Position numbers and translations under genes: made by a program. DNA of 64,000 nucleotides from an uncultured Paracoccaceae bacterium (GTDB lineage: Bacteria > Pseudomonadota > Alphaproteobacteria > Rhodobacterales > Rhodobacteraceae), in contig CANNCO010000002.1 of assembly GCA_947503175.1 (NCBI GenBank), forward strand, positions 124,001 through 188,000. Direction: 5' to 3'. Below, piece after piece: positions 1-8,706 of the stretch. The notes below the pieces were generated by a model, which saw only the letters and a program-made list of their open reading frames with translations, was not told the DNA's origin and ran no database searches. The stretch's first letter is position 1, and each line of letters begins with the position of its first letter.

Positions 1-663
1 GATGCGTTTGACAAGGCAGCCGGTTTCGACGGTCAGGTTGCCGCGTCTCAGGGCCGGGCGCAGATAGCCGACGGCGGCAGAGCAGCGGCGCCCGTTTTTG
101 GTCGTAGTCTGATAGACCCCTGCCCCGTCCTGAGTTTTCCCATTGAAATCAGGATTATAGGGCATCCCCAGTTCCTGACAGGACTGGACGAAGGCCGATG
201 TAACATTGGTCGGGTTCAGGTTCGACACGCCCAAAGGCCCGTCCGTCCCGTGCCAGTCGCCCGACAGGATCGTGTTGCCTTCGGAGCGGAGATAATACTG
301 CTGGATGTCCTTGAAGGTCCAGCCTTCGGCCCCCTCTTCCTTGGCCCAGCGGTCGTAGTCGCTTGGGTGGCCGCGAGTGAAGACCTCGGCATTGATCGAG
401 CTTCCGCCACCGATCACGCGGGCCTGGGCATAGGGGATTTCACGGTTGTTTGCGTGTTTTTGCGGCGCGGTCTTGAAGCCCCATGTGTGCGGGCCGCCGG
501 TCATCTTGGCAAAGCCCACGGGCATGTGGATCAAGGGGTGGCGGTCCTTGCCGCCAGCTTCCAGCAGCAGAACGCGGGCCGCCGGATCTTCGGTCAGCCG
601 GGCGGCCATGACGCAACCCGCGGACCCGCCGCCGACGATGATGTAGTCGTAGCCCTTGGCCAT
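1..663 (-). CDS. GMC-family FAD oxidoreductase (choline/alcohol dehydrogenase-like), 3' part missing
   Basis: Only the first 221 codons are in the window; the gene runs off the left edge. The N-terminus has the Rossmann dinucleotide-binding motif VGGGSAG near residues 10-16. The GMC signature around VIGGGSSINAEVF follows near residues 84-96. Enzymes of this family oxidise alcohols such as choline or polyols with FAD; the substrate cannot be told from this fragment. The ATG overlaps the stop of the aldehyde dehydrogenase gene (TGATG), so the two are translationally coupled. This suggests an alcohol to aldehyde to acid sequence. The pair probably belongs to the TetR-controlled regulon that extends to 9357. 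Confidence 0.9.
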   Translation of the reverse strand, partial: MAKGYDYIIVGGGSAGCVMAARLTEDPAARVLLLEAGGKDRHPLIHMPVGFAKMTGGPHTWGFKTAPQKHANNREIPYAQARVIGGGSSINAEVFTRGHPSDYDRWAKEEGAEGWTFKDIQQYYLRSEGNTILSGDWHGTDGPLGVSNLNPTNVTSAFVQSCQELGMPYNPDFNGKTQDGAGVYQTTTKNGRRCSAAVGYLRPALRRGNLTVETGCLVKRI

Positions 664-2162
664 CACTCGACCCAGGGGTCGCGCTTGCCCAGTTCGATAT
701 GGACCGATTTGATCTGGGTGTATTCCTCGACCCCGTAAACCCCGGCCTCGCGGCCCCAGCCCGATTGCTTGAACCCGCCGATAGGCAGTTCCGGACCGCC
801 CGAGAGTGTCGTGTTGACCCAGAACCGGCCCGCGCGGACGCGGCGGGTGACGGTGAGCGCCTTGTCGATATTCTTTGTCCAGACCGAGGCGGCAAGGCCA
901 TAGATGGTGTCGTTCGCGATGGTGATGGCCTCGTCCAAGGTCTCGAACGGCATGACGGTGAGAACGGGGCCGAAGATCTCGTCGCGCGCGATGGCCATGT
1001 CGGGGGTGACGTTCGAAAAGACCGTCGGGGCGATGTACTGGCCCTGGCCTATGTCGAGCGCCGCGCCACCGGTGACGACTTTTGCGCCCTCTTCCCGACC
1101 CTTGGCGATGTAGCCCAAGATCGTATCGTTCTGGGCGTCGGTGGTGATCGCGCCGATCTGTGTGGCCTCATCCAGCGGATCGCCCACGCGGGCATTTTTG
1201 AGCTTGGCGGCGACCATTTCCGAGAACGTGTCGGCAATGGAGGCCTCGACGATCAGTCGTGCGCCGGAAACGCAGCACTGGCCGGTGTTGAACCCGATGC
1301 CGAAGGCCACGCCGTCGGCGGCATCTTCGAGATCGGAATCGGCGAAGACGATCTGCGGGTTCTTGCCGCCCAGTTCGAGGCCCAGTTTCTTGAAGTTCGA
1401 CCCCGCGGCCTGAAGGCAGGACCGGCCCACGGCGGTGGACCCTGTGAAGGACAGCATGTCCACATCCATATGCTCGGTCAGCGCCTGACCGATGGTACTG
1501 CCCGAGCCGGTGACGACGTTGTAGCATCCGTCGGGCAGGCCCGCTTCTTTCAGGATTTCGCCGAGTATCAGGGTCGTGGCGGAGGTCACCTCGGAGGGTT
1601 TCGTGACCATTGTGCAGCCGGATGCGAGGATGAATGGCACGCGTTCGCAGAGTATCAGGAACGGGAAGTTCCAGGGTGTGATCAGGCCCACGACGCCGAT
1701 GGGTTCGCGCGTGACCAGCCCGAACATCTTGTCGCCGAGGTTGTTGAAGCTGTCGCCGTGGAGCGTGCGGGCGACACCGGCGGCGTAACGGAAGATCGAG
1801 ACGCAGCCGCCCACCTCGCCCCGCGATTGCGAGATGGGTTTGCCGTTCTCCAGCGTTTCCCAATAGGCGATTTCGTCGGTGCGGGCCTCAAGTATGTCAG
1901 CGGTTTTCAGAAGAACGGCGGCGCGGTCGGCACCTGAGAGGCCCGACCAGCGGCGATCCTCGAAGGCGGCGCGGGCGGCGGCGACGGTGGCGTCCAGATC
2001 CTCGGTGGTGCATTTAGGGATGCGGGTGACGGGGGTGCCGTGGCCGGGGGAGTTGCGGAGAAACACCTCGCGGTCGCCCGCCGGAACGTAGGCACCGTCG
2101 AGGAAGAATCCGAAGTCGCGCGGGGTTTCGGGCGGCAAAAGCCGGGTCGATGACTGGTCCAT
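663..2162 (-). CDS. NAD(P)-dependent aldehyde dehydrogenase
   Basis: A full-length 499-residue ALDH superfamily enzyme that would oxidise an aldehyde to the acid in the cytoplasm. Visible family landmarks are PWNFP with the oxyanion Asn164, Lys188 in TKPSE, the general base Glu263 in LELGG, and the catalytic Cys297 in GQCC. Betaine-aldehyde or other small aldehydes are possible substrates, but sequence alone does not settle this. The start is ATG with a GGGAGG ribosome site about 8 bases upstream. It is the first gene of a two-gene unit with the GMC oxidoreductase and has its own promoter/operator at 2204-2231. Confidence 0.93.
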   Translation of the reverse strand: MDQSSTRLLPPETPRDFGFFLDGAYVPAGDREVFLRNSPGHGTPVTRIPKCTTEDLDATVAAARAAFEDRRWSGLSGADRAAVLLKTADILEARTDEIAYWETLENGKPISQSRGEVGGCVSIFRYAAGVARTLHGDSFNNLGDKMFGLVTREPIGVVGLITPWNFPFLILCERVPFILASGCTMVTKPSEVTSATTLILGEILKEAGLPDGCYNVVTGSGSTIGQALTEHMDVDMLSFTGSTAVGRSCLQAAGSNFKKLGLELGGKNPQIVFADSDLEDAADGVAFGIGFNTGQCCVSGARLIVEASIADTFSEMVAAKLKNARVGDPLDEATQIGAITTDAQNDTILGYIAKGREEGAKVVTGGAALDIGQGQYIAPTVFSNVTPDMAIARDEIFGPVLTVMPFETLDEAITIANDTIYGLAASVWTKNIDKALTVTRRVRAGRFWVNTTLSGGPELPIGGFKQSGWGREAGVYGVEEYTQIKSVHIELGKRDPWVE

Positions 2163-2203
2163 GGTGATTCCTCCCGGAACGCAGGCTAGCAGGGTTTTGC
2201 GCG

Positions 2204-2231
2204 AGTATAAGTAACCACATGGTTACGTCAA
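2204..2231 (-). promoter_or_regulatory. Promoter of the ALDH-GMC unit with an embedded TetR-type operator
   Basis: Reading the minus strand, TTGACG (2231-2226) and TATACT (2209-2204) are separated by 16 bases, a good sigma-70-like promoter facing the aldehyde dehydrogenase. The spacer is almost filled by the perfect inverted repeat GTAACCA-CA-TGGTTAC (2211-2226). A repressor bound there would block polymerase. The half-sites GTAAC/GTTAC recur in front of the divergent TetR gene at 8575-8596, which makes that regulator the likely ligand. The repeat and promoter are seen directly; the regulator assignment is inference. Confidence 0.7.
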
Positions 2232-2263
2232 GGCGCACACGCTGATCTGGACCGCTTTCTTTC

Positions 2264-2821
2264 CTACCCGGAAGCGTCGAGTCCGTCGCGAAAATCGTTC
2301 CAGCCGCCATCGACCGAGGATGGGGCGTCGTGCCACTGATGCAGCGGCGCGCCGGTGGCCGGATCTTTCGGCGGGATCGGCAGCATCATGATGCGCTTGG
2401 CGGCGGCGCGGAAATCGGCATCGCTCAGATATGCCTCCTGGATATTGTCCCAGTCGCGACCGTCCGGATAGCCGCCCACCATCATGATATCGTCGGATCG
2501 GGCCACCATTTCGTGGCTCACGCCAGCTGGCATGACGATGACGTCGCCTGCCTCGATCCGGACCTTGGTCCAGCCTTCGACGGACAGCGAGAACTCCATC
2601 CAGCCTGCCGCGCAGCCAAGGCATTCGTGTGTGGTGGAATGGAAATGCGCGTATTCGTAGACACCGGGATATTCCCAGTTGTTCTGCCAGCCGTTTTCGC
2701 GGAACCGCGCCTTGACGGCACCCGTCCCGCCGCCGGGGATGGCGCCGCGATGGATGAGCAGGGGGAACCGGCTGTTGGGAATGCGCCCTTCAGGTTTGGA
2801 GGTGTAGGTTTCTGTTTTCAT
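2264..2821 (-). CDS. Cupin-domain protein (possible sugar isomerase or sensor)
   Basis: A protein of about 185 residues with a single conserved beta-barrel cupin. Metal-binding candidates are in HFHSTTHE (roughly residues 62-69), and the second cupin motif lies in GDVIVMPAGVSHEM. The ATG at 2821 is preferred over one 15 bases upstream because GGGAGA lies 6-8 bases before it. It lies between the zinc alcohol dehydrogenase and the aldehyde dehydrogenase on the same strand, 19-20 bases downstream of the alcohol dehydrogenase stop. It probably acts in the same pathway, but the reaction is unknown. It resembles YjlB-like cupins of no defined function. Confidence 0.8.
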   Translation of the reverse strand: MKTETYTSKPEGRIPNSRFPLLIHRGAIPGGGTGAVKARFRENGWQNNWEYPGVYEYAHFHSTTHECLGCAAGWMEFSLSVEGWTKVRIEAGDVIVMPAGVSHEMVARSDDIMMVGGYPDGRDWDNIQEAYLSDADFRAAAKRIMMLPIPPKDPATGAPLHQWHDAPSSVDGGWNDFRDGLDASG

Positions 2822-2843
2822 TGCGATCTCTCCCATCTGCGTG

Positions 2844-3875
2844 TCATGTCATGACGATCTGGGTTTTGAGATCGCCCGGACGGTCGGCATAGCTGTCAAA
2901 TGCGGTCTGGATGTCTTCGAGCGGGAAATACGCGCCGAGGAAGGGCGCGGTGTCGATGCGGCCATGGGTCAGCAGCGTCAACGCGTCATACATGTCGGGG
3001 CCGGACCCGGCGACAGAGCCCGCGACAGAGTTCTCTTCGAGGATCGTTTGCAGGATGTTCAGCGGCAGTTCCGCGTCGGGGCCGGTCAGGCCGAAGGCGG
3101 CGAGGTGGCCACCCTTGCGCAGAAGTGTCTGGGATTGCTGATAAAGCGCCGGGTGGCCGACGCTTTCGATGACAAGATCTGCACCCCGCCCGCCGGTCAG
3201 ATCCATCACCGTGTCATGGAGCTTTGCGGGGTCGGAAACGCCCGCGTCGGCACCGGCCTCCAGCGCCTTCTGCACCCGGTCGGGCGAAAGGTCGGCGACA
3301 ATGATCGGGGCCGCGCCGATCGTGCGCAGAAGCTGGACGTGAAGGTTGCCGATGGGACCCGCGCCGATCACCACGGCGGACTGACCGAAGCTGACACCCG
3401 CCTTGCGGGCCGCGCGGACGGTGCAGGCCAGTGGCTCGGTTAGCGTCAGAACCTCGCTTGGCGTTTCCGGTGAGGCCGGGATCACCAGGCGGGACGGGAC
3501 CGCAATGTAATCGGCGAAAGCACCGTCGATGGTGATGCCCATCTGGCGCATCTCGGGGCAGTTCAGGATCTCGTTCCGGCGGCACCAGTAACAGCGGGTG
3601 CAGCCGATATTCATATCGACCACGACCGGCATGCCCTCGGTCAGTCCCGGCACCGGGCCACCAAGCGCCGCGATATGGCCGGTGAATTCGTGGCCCGGAA
3701 TCAGCGGCAGCTTGTCGGCGGCGTAATGCCCGTTGAAGATATGCAGGTCGGTGCCGCATATCCCCGTCCGCGCGACGCGGATCAGCGCCTGATCGGGGCC
3801 GGGATCGGGGCGCGGCACGTCCCGGACATCGAATTTTCCGGGTTCGACAAGGACGGCAGCGCGCATTGCCGTCAT
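2844..3875 (-). CDS. Zinc-dependent medium-chain alcohol/polyol dehydrogenase
   Basis: 343 residues, the usual size for the sorbitol/threonine dehydrogenase branch of the MDR superfamily. Catalytic zinc ligands are Cys40 (GICGTD) and the His62-Glu63 pair in PGHEF. The structural zinc cluster uses Cys92, 95, 98 and 106. A GAGPIG nucleotide-binding motif follows near residue 170. It would oxidise a secondary alcohol, sugar or polyol imported by the neighbouring ABC transporter. Its ATG overlaps the permease stop (ATGA), so it is part of the transporter operon. The exact substrate is unknown. A second start codon, three residues in, would also be possible. Confidence 0.92.
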   Translation of the reverse strand: MTAMRAAVLVEPGKFDVRDVPRPDPGPDQALIRVARTGICGTDLHIFNGHYAADKLPLIPGHEFTGHIAALGGPVPGLTEGMPVVVDMNIGCTRCYWCRRNEILNCPEMRQMGITIDGAFADYIAVPSRLVIPASPETPSEVLTLTEPLACTVRAARKAGVSFGQSAVVIGAGPIGNLHVQLLRTIGAAPIIVADLSPDRVQKALEAGADAGVSDPAKLHDTVMDLTGGRGADLVIESVGHPALYQQSQTLLRKGGHLAAFGLTGPDAELPLNILQTILEENSVAGSVAGSGPDMYDALTLLTHGRIDTAPFLGAYFPLEDIQTAFDSYADRPGDLKTQIVMT

Positions 3876-4813
3876 TTCACCACCCTCAGTTTCGAACGGT
3901 CGATGGTGGCCGCGATGGCGACGATCAGGATGATGCCAAACACCATCTGCTGTCGTGTCGCGTCGATCTCGAAATAGAGCATGGACGAGCGGATGACGGC
4001 CACGATCAGCGTGCCGATCATGGTGTTGATCACACCGCCCACGCCGCCCGTCAGCGGGGTGCCGCCCACCAGTACCGCAACGATGGCCGGGAGGAGGAAA
4101 CCGTTGGCAATGGTGGGCGACCCGCCCGAGAGCTTCACCGCGAAGAGAAGCCCGGCGATGGCGGCCAGACCGCCCGAAAGGGCGAAGGCCATGATCTTGA
4201 TCCGGGTGACATTGATGCCGGAGGCGGCGGCGGCGGGTTCGCCCGCGCCGATGGCCTTGAGCGCGCGCCCGAATGTGGTGCGGGTTTGCAGGAACCAGCC
4301 TGCGAGAACCAAAACGGTGCCGATGAAGATCTCATGCGGGATGCCTGCAGTGTTGCCGACCATCCAGCCGAACGCATTGTCGCGCAGCGTCGCATCCATG
4401 TAGAGCGCCCGCTGGCCCGAAAGCCACTGGCCGATGGAAAAGACGACACCGCCGATGGCGAGGGTCGAGACGAAGGACGGGACCAGAAGCTTGGTCGTTA
4501 CAAAGCCAGAGATTGCGCCCATAATCGCGCCGATGGCGATACAGATCAGGGCCGCGCCGATGCCGAAACTGGCCAGTGCCACCGTGGCAATGACGGTTGT
4601 CATGTTCGCCATGGACTGTGCCGACAGGTCGATCCCGCCGATATAGATGACGAAGGTCATCCCCATCGCCATGATGAAAAGCGGCACGATATCGGCGGCC
4701 ATGCTGATCAGGTTCTGGGGCCTGAGAAAGTTCGTGTCAGAGATGCCGACAAGCGCCACAAGCGCCAGAAGCGTAATCCAGGGCAGGTGCGGTTTGATGC
4801 GTTCAAAATCCAT
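3872..4813 (-). CDS. Sugar ABC transporter permease (RbsC/AraH type)
   Basis: A 313-residue integral membrane protein with about 8-10 hydrophobic segments. It contains the glycine-rich loop (GAGEPAAAASG, AVLVGG.P..GG) typical of the ribose/branched-chain amino acid permease fold. It follows the ATPase gene by 9 bases and overlaps the alcohol dehydrogenase start by 4 bases. It is one of two different permeases in the operon, so the transmembrane channel is probably a heterodimer. It belongs to the carbohydrate-uptake class CUT2 by family. Confidence 0.93.
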   Translation of the reverse strand: MDFERIKPHLPWITLLALVALVGISDTNFLRPQNLISMAADIVPLFIMAMGMTFVIYIGGIDLSAQSMANMTTVIATVALASFGIGAALICIAIGAIMGAISGFVTTKLLVPSFVSTLAIGGVVFSIGQWLSGQRALYMDATLRDNAFGWMVGNTAGIPHEIFIGTVLVLAGWFLQTRTTFGRALKAIGAGEPAAAASGINVTRIKIMAFALSGGLAAIAGLLFAVKLSGGSPTIANGFLLPAIVAVLVGGTPLTGGVGGVINTMIGTLIVAVIRSSMLYFEIDATRQQMVFGIILIVAIAATIDRSKLRVVK

Positions 4814-4822
4814 ATCCCAGCC

Positions 4823-6325
4823 TCAGATCATGTGATGGACAAGGTCGTAGAGGGACGGTTTGTCCCCCGGCGTCCCGTCGAAGCGTTTCTGCATCTCGCC
4901 GTCCTTCAGGACGAGGATGCTGTGGGACAGGCCGATCGCCTCTTCGAGCGTGTCGGCCACTAGGATGATGCCGACGCCGTCGTCGCACATCTCGCGCACC
5001 ATGTCGTAGACGTCTTCCTTGGCGCCGATATCGAGGCCGCGCGTGGGGTGATCGAGCAGGATGATGTCGGACCCGCCCGAGCGCCATTTGGCAAGGACGA
5101 CCTTTTGCTGATTGCCGCCCGAGAGCCCGCCGCAATCCTTGTAGACATTGGGCGTCTTGATCCCCAGACGGTCGATCCAGGACCGGGCCATATCCTTTTC
5201 CTCGCTGATCCGCAGGACGCCGCCCGAGGCGTAATTGCCCATCTGCGAAAGCGTCATGTTTTCATAGACGTTCATGCCCGCCACGATCCCCTCGACCTTG
5301 CGTTCGCGGGGAACGTAGCCGATGCCGCGTTCGACCCCGCCGCGGGCGTGGAAGCGGGTTACCGGTTCGCCCTTGATCGTCACGGTGCCGGTATCGGGTT
5401 TGTCGAGGCCAAAGACGGTGCGCAGGATCGCCTCGCGCCCCGATCCTTCGGTGCCGACAAGGCAGAGGACCTCGCCCCGGTGGAGGTCGAACGAGATATC
5501 CTTGTAGCGACCGTTCAGCGAGACGTTGCCGAAACTGACGAGCACCTCGTCGCCGTAAGGCTTCTGCCATTGCTCGCGGTAGTATTCCTTGTCGATGTCG
5601 CGCCCCACCATCTTGTGCTGTATCGCGTCGATGTTTGCCGCATCTCGGGTGACGACATCGACGACGGCGCCGTCCTTCATCACATAGACCCGGTCGGAGA
5701 GTTCCAGCACCTCGTCCATCCGGTGCGAGACGAAGATGAAGGAGGCCCGGTTGGTGAGTTCGCGGACGAGTTTGAAGAGGAGTTCCACCTCTTCCTTCGC
5801 CAGGACCGAGGTCGGTTCGTCGAGGAGGATCACCAGATCGCCGTCGATCCGTTCTTCGAGCGTCAGGACCTTGGCAAGCTCCACCAGCTGACGCTGGGCG
5901 AAAGACAGGTTCGCGGTGATCGTGGCCGGGTCGATATCGAGTTTCACCTTGGCGAGTTGGGCCTTGGCGGCTGCGGCCATGGTTTTCCAGTTGATGACGC
6001 CGAACTTCACGAATTGCTGTTCGAAGCCCAGAAAGATGTTCTCCATCACCGTCAGGTTGGTGATCAGGGATTGTTCCTGAAACACCATGCCGATGCCGTG
6101 ATCCATCGCCTGACGCGGGTTCTGGAACCGCACCGCGGTGCCGTCGATTGTGACGGTGCCGCCGTCGGGTTTGTAGGCGCCGTAGATGACTTTCATCAGG
6201 GTGGATTTGCCGGCGCCGTTTTCGCCCACAAGCCCCACGATCTCGCCCCGCCCGATCTTGAAATCGACCGCTTTCAGCGCGTGGACGCCTGGGAATTTCT
6301 TGTCGATTGCTTTGAGTTCATACAT
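4823..6325 (-). CDS. Sugar ABC transporter ATP-binding protein, tandem-domain RbsA/MglA type
   Basis: 500 residues with two ABC cassettes, the normal RbsA arrangement. The first has Walker A GENGAGKST near residues 35-43 and Walker B LLDEPTS. The second has a degenerate Walker A (GTEGSGREA), an intact LSGGNQQK signature, and a Walker B ending in LLDHPTRG, where His replaces the usual Glu. Degeneracy of the second P-loop is common in CUT2 ATPases. The gene lies between the two permeases in the same operon, with 9-10 base gaps on each side. It energises uptake of the unknown substrate bound by the protein at 7397-8506. Confidence 0.94.
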   Translation of the reverse strand: MYELKAIDKKFPGVHALKAVDFKIGRGEIVGLVGENGAGKSTLMKVIYGAYKPDGGTVTIDGTAVRFQNPRQAMDHGIGMVFQEQSLITNLTVMENIFLGFEQQFVKFGVINWKTMAAAAKAQLAKVKLDIDPATITANLSFAQRQLVELAKVLTLEERIDGDLVILLDEPTSVLAKEEVELLFKLVRELTNRASFIFVSHRMDEVLELSDRVYVMKDGAVVDVVTRDAANIDAIQHKMVGRDIDKEYYREQWQKPYGDEVLVSFGNVSLNGRYKDISFDLHRGEVLCLVGTEGSGREAILRTVFGLDKPDTGTVTIKGEPVTRFHARGGVERGIGYVPRERKVEGIVAGMNVYENMTLSQMGNYASGGVLRISEEKDMARSWIDRLGIKTPNVYKDCGGLSGGNQQKVVLAKWRSGGSDIILLDHPTRGLDIGAKEDVYDMVREMCDDGVGIILVADTLEEAIGLSHSILVLKDGEMQKRFDGTPGDKPSLYDLVHHMI

Positions 6326-6335
6326 GCGCCGGCCC

Positions 6336-7301
6336 CTATTTCACGAAGCTGACGGATTTACGGTCGGTCGACAGGACCACCGCGATGATGACGAGCGCAC
6401 CCAGAACCCCGTCCTGCACGTAGCCGGGCAGCCCGATCACGACCATGCCGTTGTTGATGACATTGACGATCAGAACGCCGATCAGCGTGTTCCACACGCC
6501 GCCGATCCCGCCCCAAAGCGCCGTGCCGCCAACGACGACCGAGGTGATGGCGACGAACATGAAATTGTTGCCAGTGGCGGTTTCCGCGATGCCGATCCGG
6601 CCCACGGCCAGAAGCGCGCCTACCGCATAGAAGATACCCGCCAGCATGAACCCCAGAACACGCACGCGGTTGACGTTGAGGCCCGAGGCATGGGCCAGTT
6701 CCTCGCCCCCGCCGACGGCATAGAAGTTGCGGCCAAGGGTTGTGCGCGACTGGATGAACCACGCGATGAAGGTGAAGAGAAGCGCCACGTAGACCATGAT
6801 CGGGAAGTTGAACCAGCGGGTCGTCAGGAGTGCGCGAAATGCCTCGTCCTCGATCCGGATGCGGTCGCCGCCGGTCAGGAGCAGGGCGAACCCGGTGCCG
6901 ACAAAGCCCATGGCGAGCGAGGCCATGAAGCTGGGGATTTTCAGCCTGATATGGATCAGTCCGTTGATCAGGCCGATCACCGCACCGACCAGCAGCGCCA
7001 GCGGCAGCGCGAGCCAGGCGATGCTGGCCAGCGTCCCGCCCATGGCGAGAAAGGCAAAGGCGAAGAGCACGGCACAGACCGACACCGTACCTTCCATCGA
7101 CAGGTCGATGGAGCCCATGATGATGATAAATGTCACACCGATGGCGACCATCAGGGCCGGGGCGGAGGAGATACCGATGCGGGCGAAATTCCGGACCGAA
7201 AAGAACCGCGGCTCCATTGCCGCGAAGAACACGATGAGGACCAGTAGCACCAGAAGCGGCGCCCATTTCACAAGAATATCCCGTGTCAGGAAGCTATTCA
7301 C
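6336..7301 (-). CDS. Sugar ABC transporter permease (RbsC type), second subunit
   Basis: 321 residues, multi-spanning, with the same family hallmarks as the other permease (GGGEELAHASGLN, VVVGGTALWGG). The start is GTG at 7301, preceded by a strong GGGAGGGG ribosome site. The 95-base gap to the binding-protein gene contains two hairpins (7338-7353 and 7363-7389). This is consistent with lower expression of the membrane parts than of the binding protein. It works with the ATPase directly downstream. Confidence 0.93.
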   Translation of the reverse strand: MNSFLTRDILVKWAPLLVLLVLIVFFAAMEPRFFSVRNFARIGISSAPALMVAIGVTFIIIMGSIDLSMEGTVSVCAVLFAFAFLAMGGTLASIAWLALPLALLVGAVIGLINGLIHIRLKIPSFMASLAMGFVGTGFALLLTGGDRIRIEDEAFRALLTTRWFNFPIMVYVALLFTFIAWFIQSRTTLGRNFYAVGGGEELAHASGLNVNRVRVLGFMLAGIFYAVGALLAVGRIGIAETATGNNFMFVAITSVVVGGTALWGGIGGVWNTLIGVLIVNVINNGMVVIGLPGYVQDGVLGALVIIAVVLSTDRKSVSFVK

Positions 7302-7337
7302 GCGCCCCTCCCAAAAGCGTTGGTGAATCAGTTCGAA

Positions 7338-7389
7338 ACGCGCGCCTGCGCGTCAGTCGGGAAGGCCGGACCCCCGAAGAAGCCCGGCC
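7338..7389 (-). terminator. Intercistronic hairpins after the sugar-binding protein gene
   Basis: Two inverted repeats lie directly behind the binding-protein stop: GGCCGG/CCGGCC (7364-7369 and 7384-7389) and ACGCGC-GCCT-GCGCGT (7338-7353). Neither is followed by a clear T-run on the transcribed strand. They look more like mRNA-stabilising or attenuating hairpins than full terminators, which would let the abundant binding protein be made in excess over the permeases. Confidence 0.45.
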
Positions 7390-7396
7390 AAAGGGG

Positions 7397-8506
7397 TCAG
7401 TTGTACATGATCTGACCGTTCGACGGACCCCAGAAATCGGTCCAGTCATAGGTCGGCACGTTGTCGATGTAGTCTGCCTTGAACCGGGTGGCATCTTCGG
7501 GCGTGATAAAGATCGTCGGCCCGTAGAATTCGCGATGCTCGTTCGGTTCTTCCGACGGTTTGAAGTGGCCTGTCGCTGCGTGATAGGCGAGCGAGGCCGT
7601 GATGCCGCCGCCCCAATGGGGGTTGGTGAAGACGGTCGCCAGAATATCGCCCTTGGCCACCAGATCGACGGCCTGCGGATTGCCGTCATAGGAGACGACC
7701 GGCATACCTTCGATCCCTTCGGCCCGAAGCGCTTCGAGCACACCGTAGGCGATGGTGTCGTTGGCGCAGTGGACGCCCGTGATCTCGTCGCCGTAGCGGG
7801 TGAGGAAGGCCGACATGACCTGATTGGCCTTCTGGGTGTCCCAGTCGGCGGGTTCTGCCGCCAGAAGCTCCACATCCGGGTAATCCTTGAGCGCGTTATT
7901 CAGACCGTTCAGGCGCTCGATCGCCGGGTTGTTCGATGCGATGCCGCCCAGATGGACGACGCCGCCCTTGCCGCCCATGGCATCGAGCAGGATGCGGGCG
8001 GTTTGTTCGGCGGGGCCTTCGTCGGACCAACTCATATGGCTGACATAGTTGTCGCCGAAGTCCCATGGATGCAGATCGTCGGTCTTGTTCCAAAGCGTCG
8101 AGACATAGGCGCCCGCTTCGACACACGCCTCGACCACCGGGCGCGCATTGGGCGCGTCATTGGTGTCGATGGCCAGGGCCAGATCGCCGTTGGTTTTCGA
8201 CAAAAGCGCCTTGACGTCGGCCAGCGATTTCTCGGACGAGCCCTCGTTGATCAGGTGCGTCAGGAAATCCTTTTCCTTCCCAAGGCTTTCCACGAATGCC
8301 TCGCCGCCCGAGACGATTTCATTCCAGTAGGGGTTGGTGCGGTTCCGGTAGCTCCAGGCAACGGTCGGGTCAGTGATGGCCGCCCGCGCCATGCCGGGGC
8401 CGAACATGCCCGCGGCGGCAAAGCTGCCCATTCCGGCGGCGGATGCGAACAGGAAATTCCGACGATTGATCGTCTCCTGTTCAATGAATTTCTTGATGAA
8501 CGACAT
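7397..8506 (-). CDS. Periplasmic sugar-binding protein of the RbsB/peripla_BP_4 family, Tat-type leader
   Basis: 369 residues. The leader contains INRRNFLFASAAGMG, a twin-arginine-like signal ending near ARA at residues 44-46, followed by the two-lobed periplasmic binding fold (VAWSYRNRTNPYWN at the first strand). Twin-arginine export is unusual among RbsB homologues but seen in Rhodobacterales. The ATG has GGGAGG 5-6 bases upstream. It is the first gene of the minus-strand operon and is divergent from the TetR regulator. The ligand is unknown. Confidence 0.92.
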   Translation of the reverse strand: MSFIKKFIEQETINRRNFLFASAAGMGSFAAAGMFGPGMARAAITDPTVAWSYRNRTNPYWNEIVSGGEAFVESLGKEKDFLTHLINEGSSEKSLADVKALLSKTNGDLALAIDTNDAPNARPVVEACVEAGAYVSTLWNKTDDLHPWDFGDNYVSHMSWSDEGPAEQTARILLDAMGGKGGVVHLGGIASNNPAIERLNGLNNALKDYPDVELLAAEPADWDTQKANQVMSAFLTRYGDEITGVHCANDTIAYGVLEALRAEGIEGMPVVSYDGNPQAVDLVAKGDILATVFTNPHWGGGITASLAYHAATGHFKPSEEPNEHREFYGPTIFITPEDATRFKADYIDNVPTYDWTDFWGPSNGQIMYN

Positions 8507-8574
8507 GGGTTCCTCCCTTTCTCCACATGGCCAAAGTCGTGGGTTTCGGGCCGGTGTGGGATTCGATCTCGCTT

Positions 8575-8618
8575 AGTAACGCACTAGTTAGTTACTTCGT
8601 GTTTGCCAAAGCTGTCAA
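8575..8618. promoter_or_regulatory. Divergent promoter region with TetR-type operator
   Basis: AGTAAC (8575-8580) and GTTACT (8591-8596) form an inverted repeat. An inner copy GTAAC-gcacta-GTTAG (8576-8591) keeps the same six-base half-site spacing as the site at 2211-2226. On the minus strand, TTGACA (8618-8613) followed after 17-18 bases by GTAACT/TAACTA forms a promoter for the binding-protein operon, so the operator overlaps its -10 box. The location between the TetR gene and its presumed target operon supports autoregulated repression. The sequence patterns are seen; binding is inferred. Confidence 0.65.
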
Positions 8619-8706
8619 GTGGCTTATAAGGGGTGCAACGGACCCGAACGGCATGGCCTCGCGCCTTGCAACCGGGCAAAAGATGCGACAGCGCCGCGAG
8701 GCCCCG

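Noticed and set aside
5048-6352. 434-codon plus-strand frame opposite the RbsA-type ATPase
   Set aside because: Antisense of a clear ABC ATPase; composition typical of GC-rich shadow frames.
7283-8587. 434-codon plus-strand frame opposite the binding-protein gene
   Set aside because: Shadow of the Tat-exported sugar-binding protein; covers the divergent promoter region as well.
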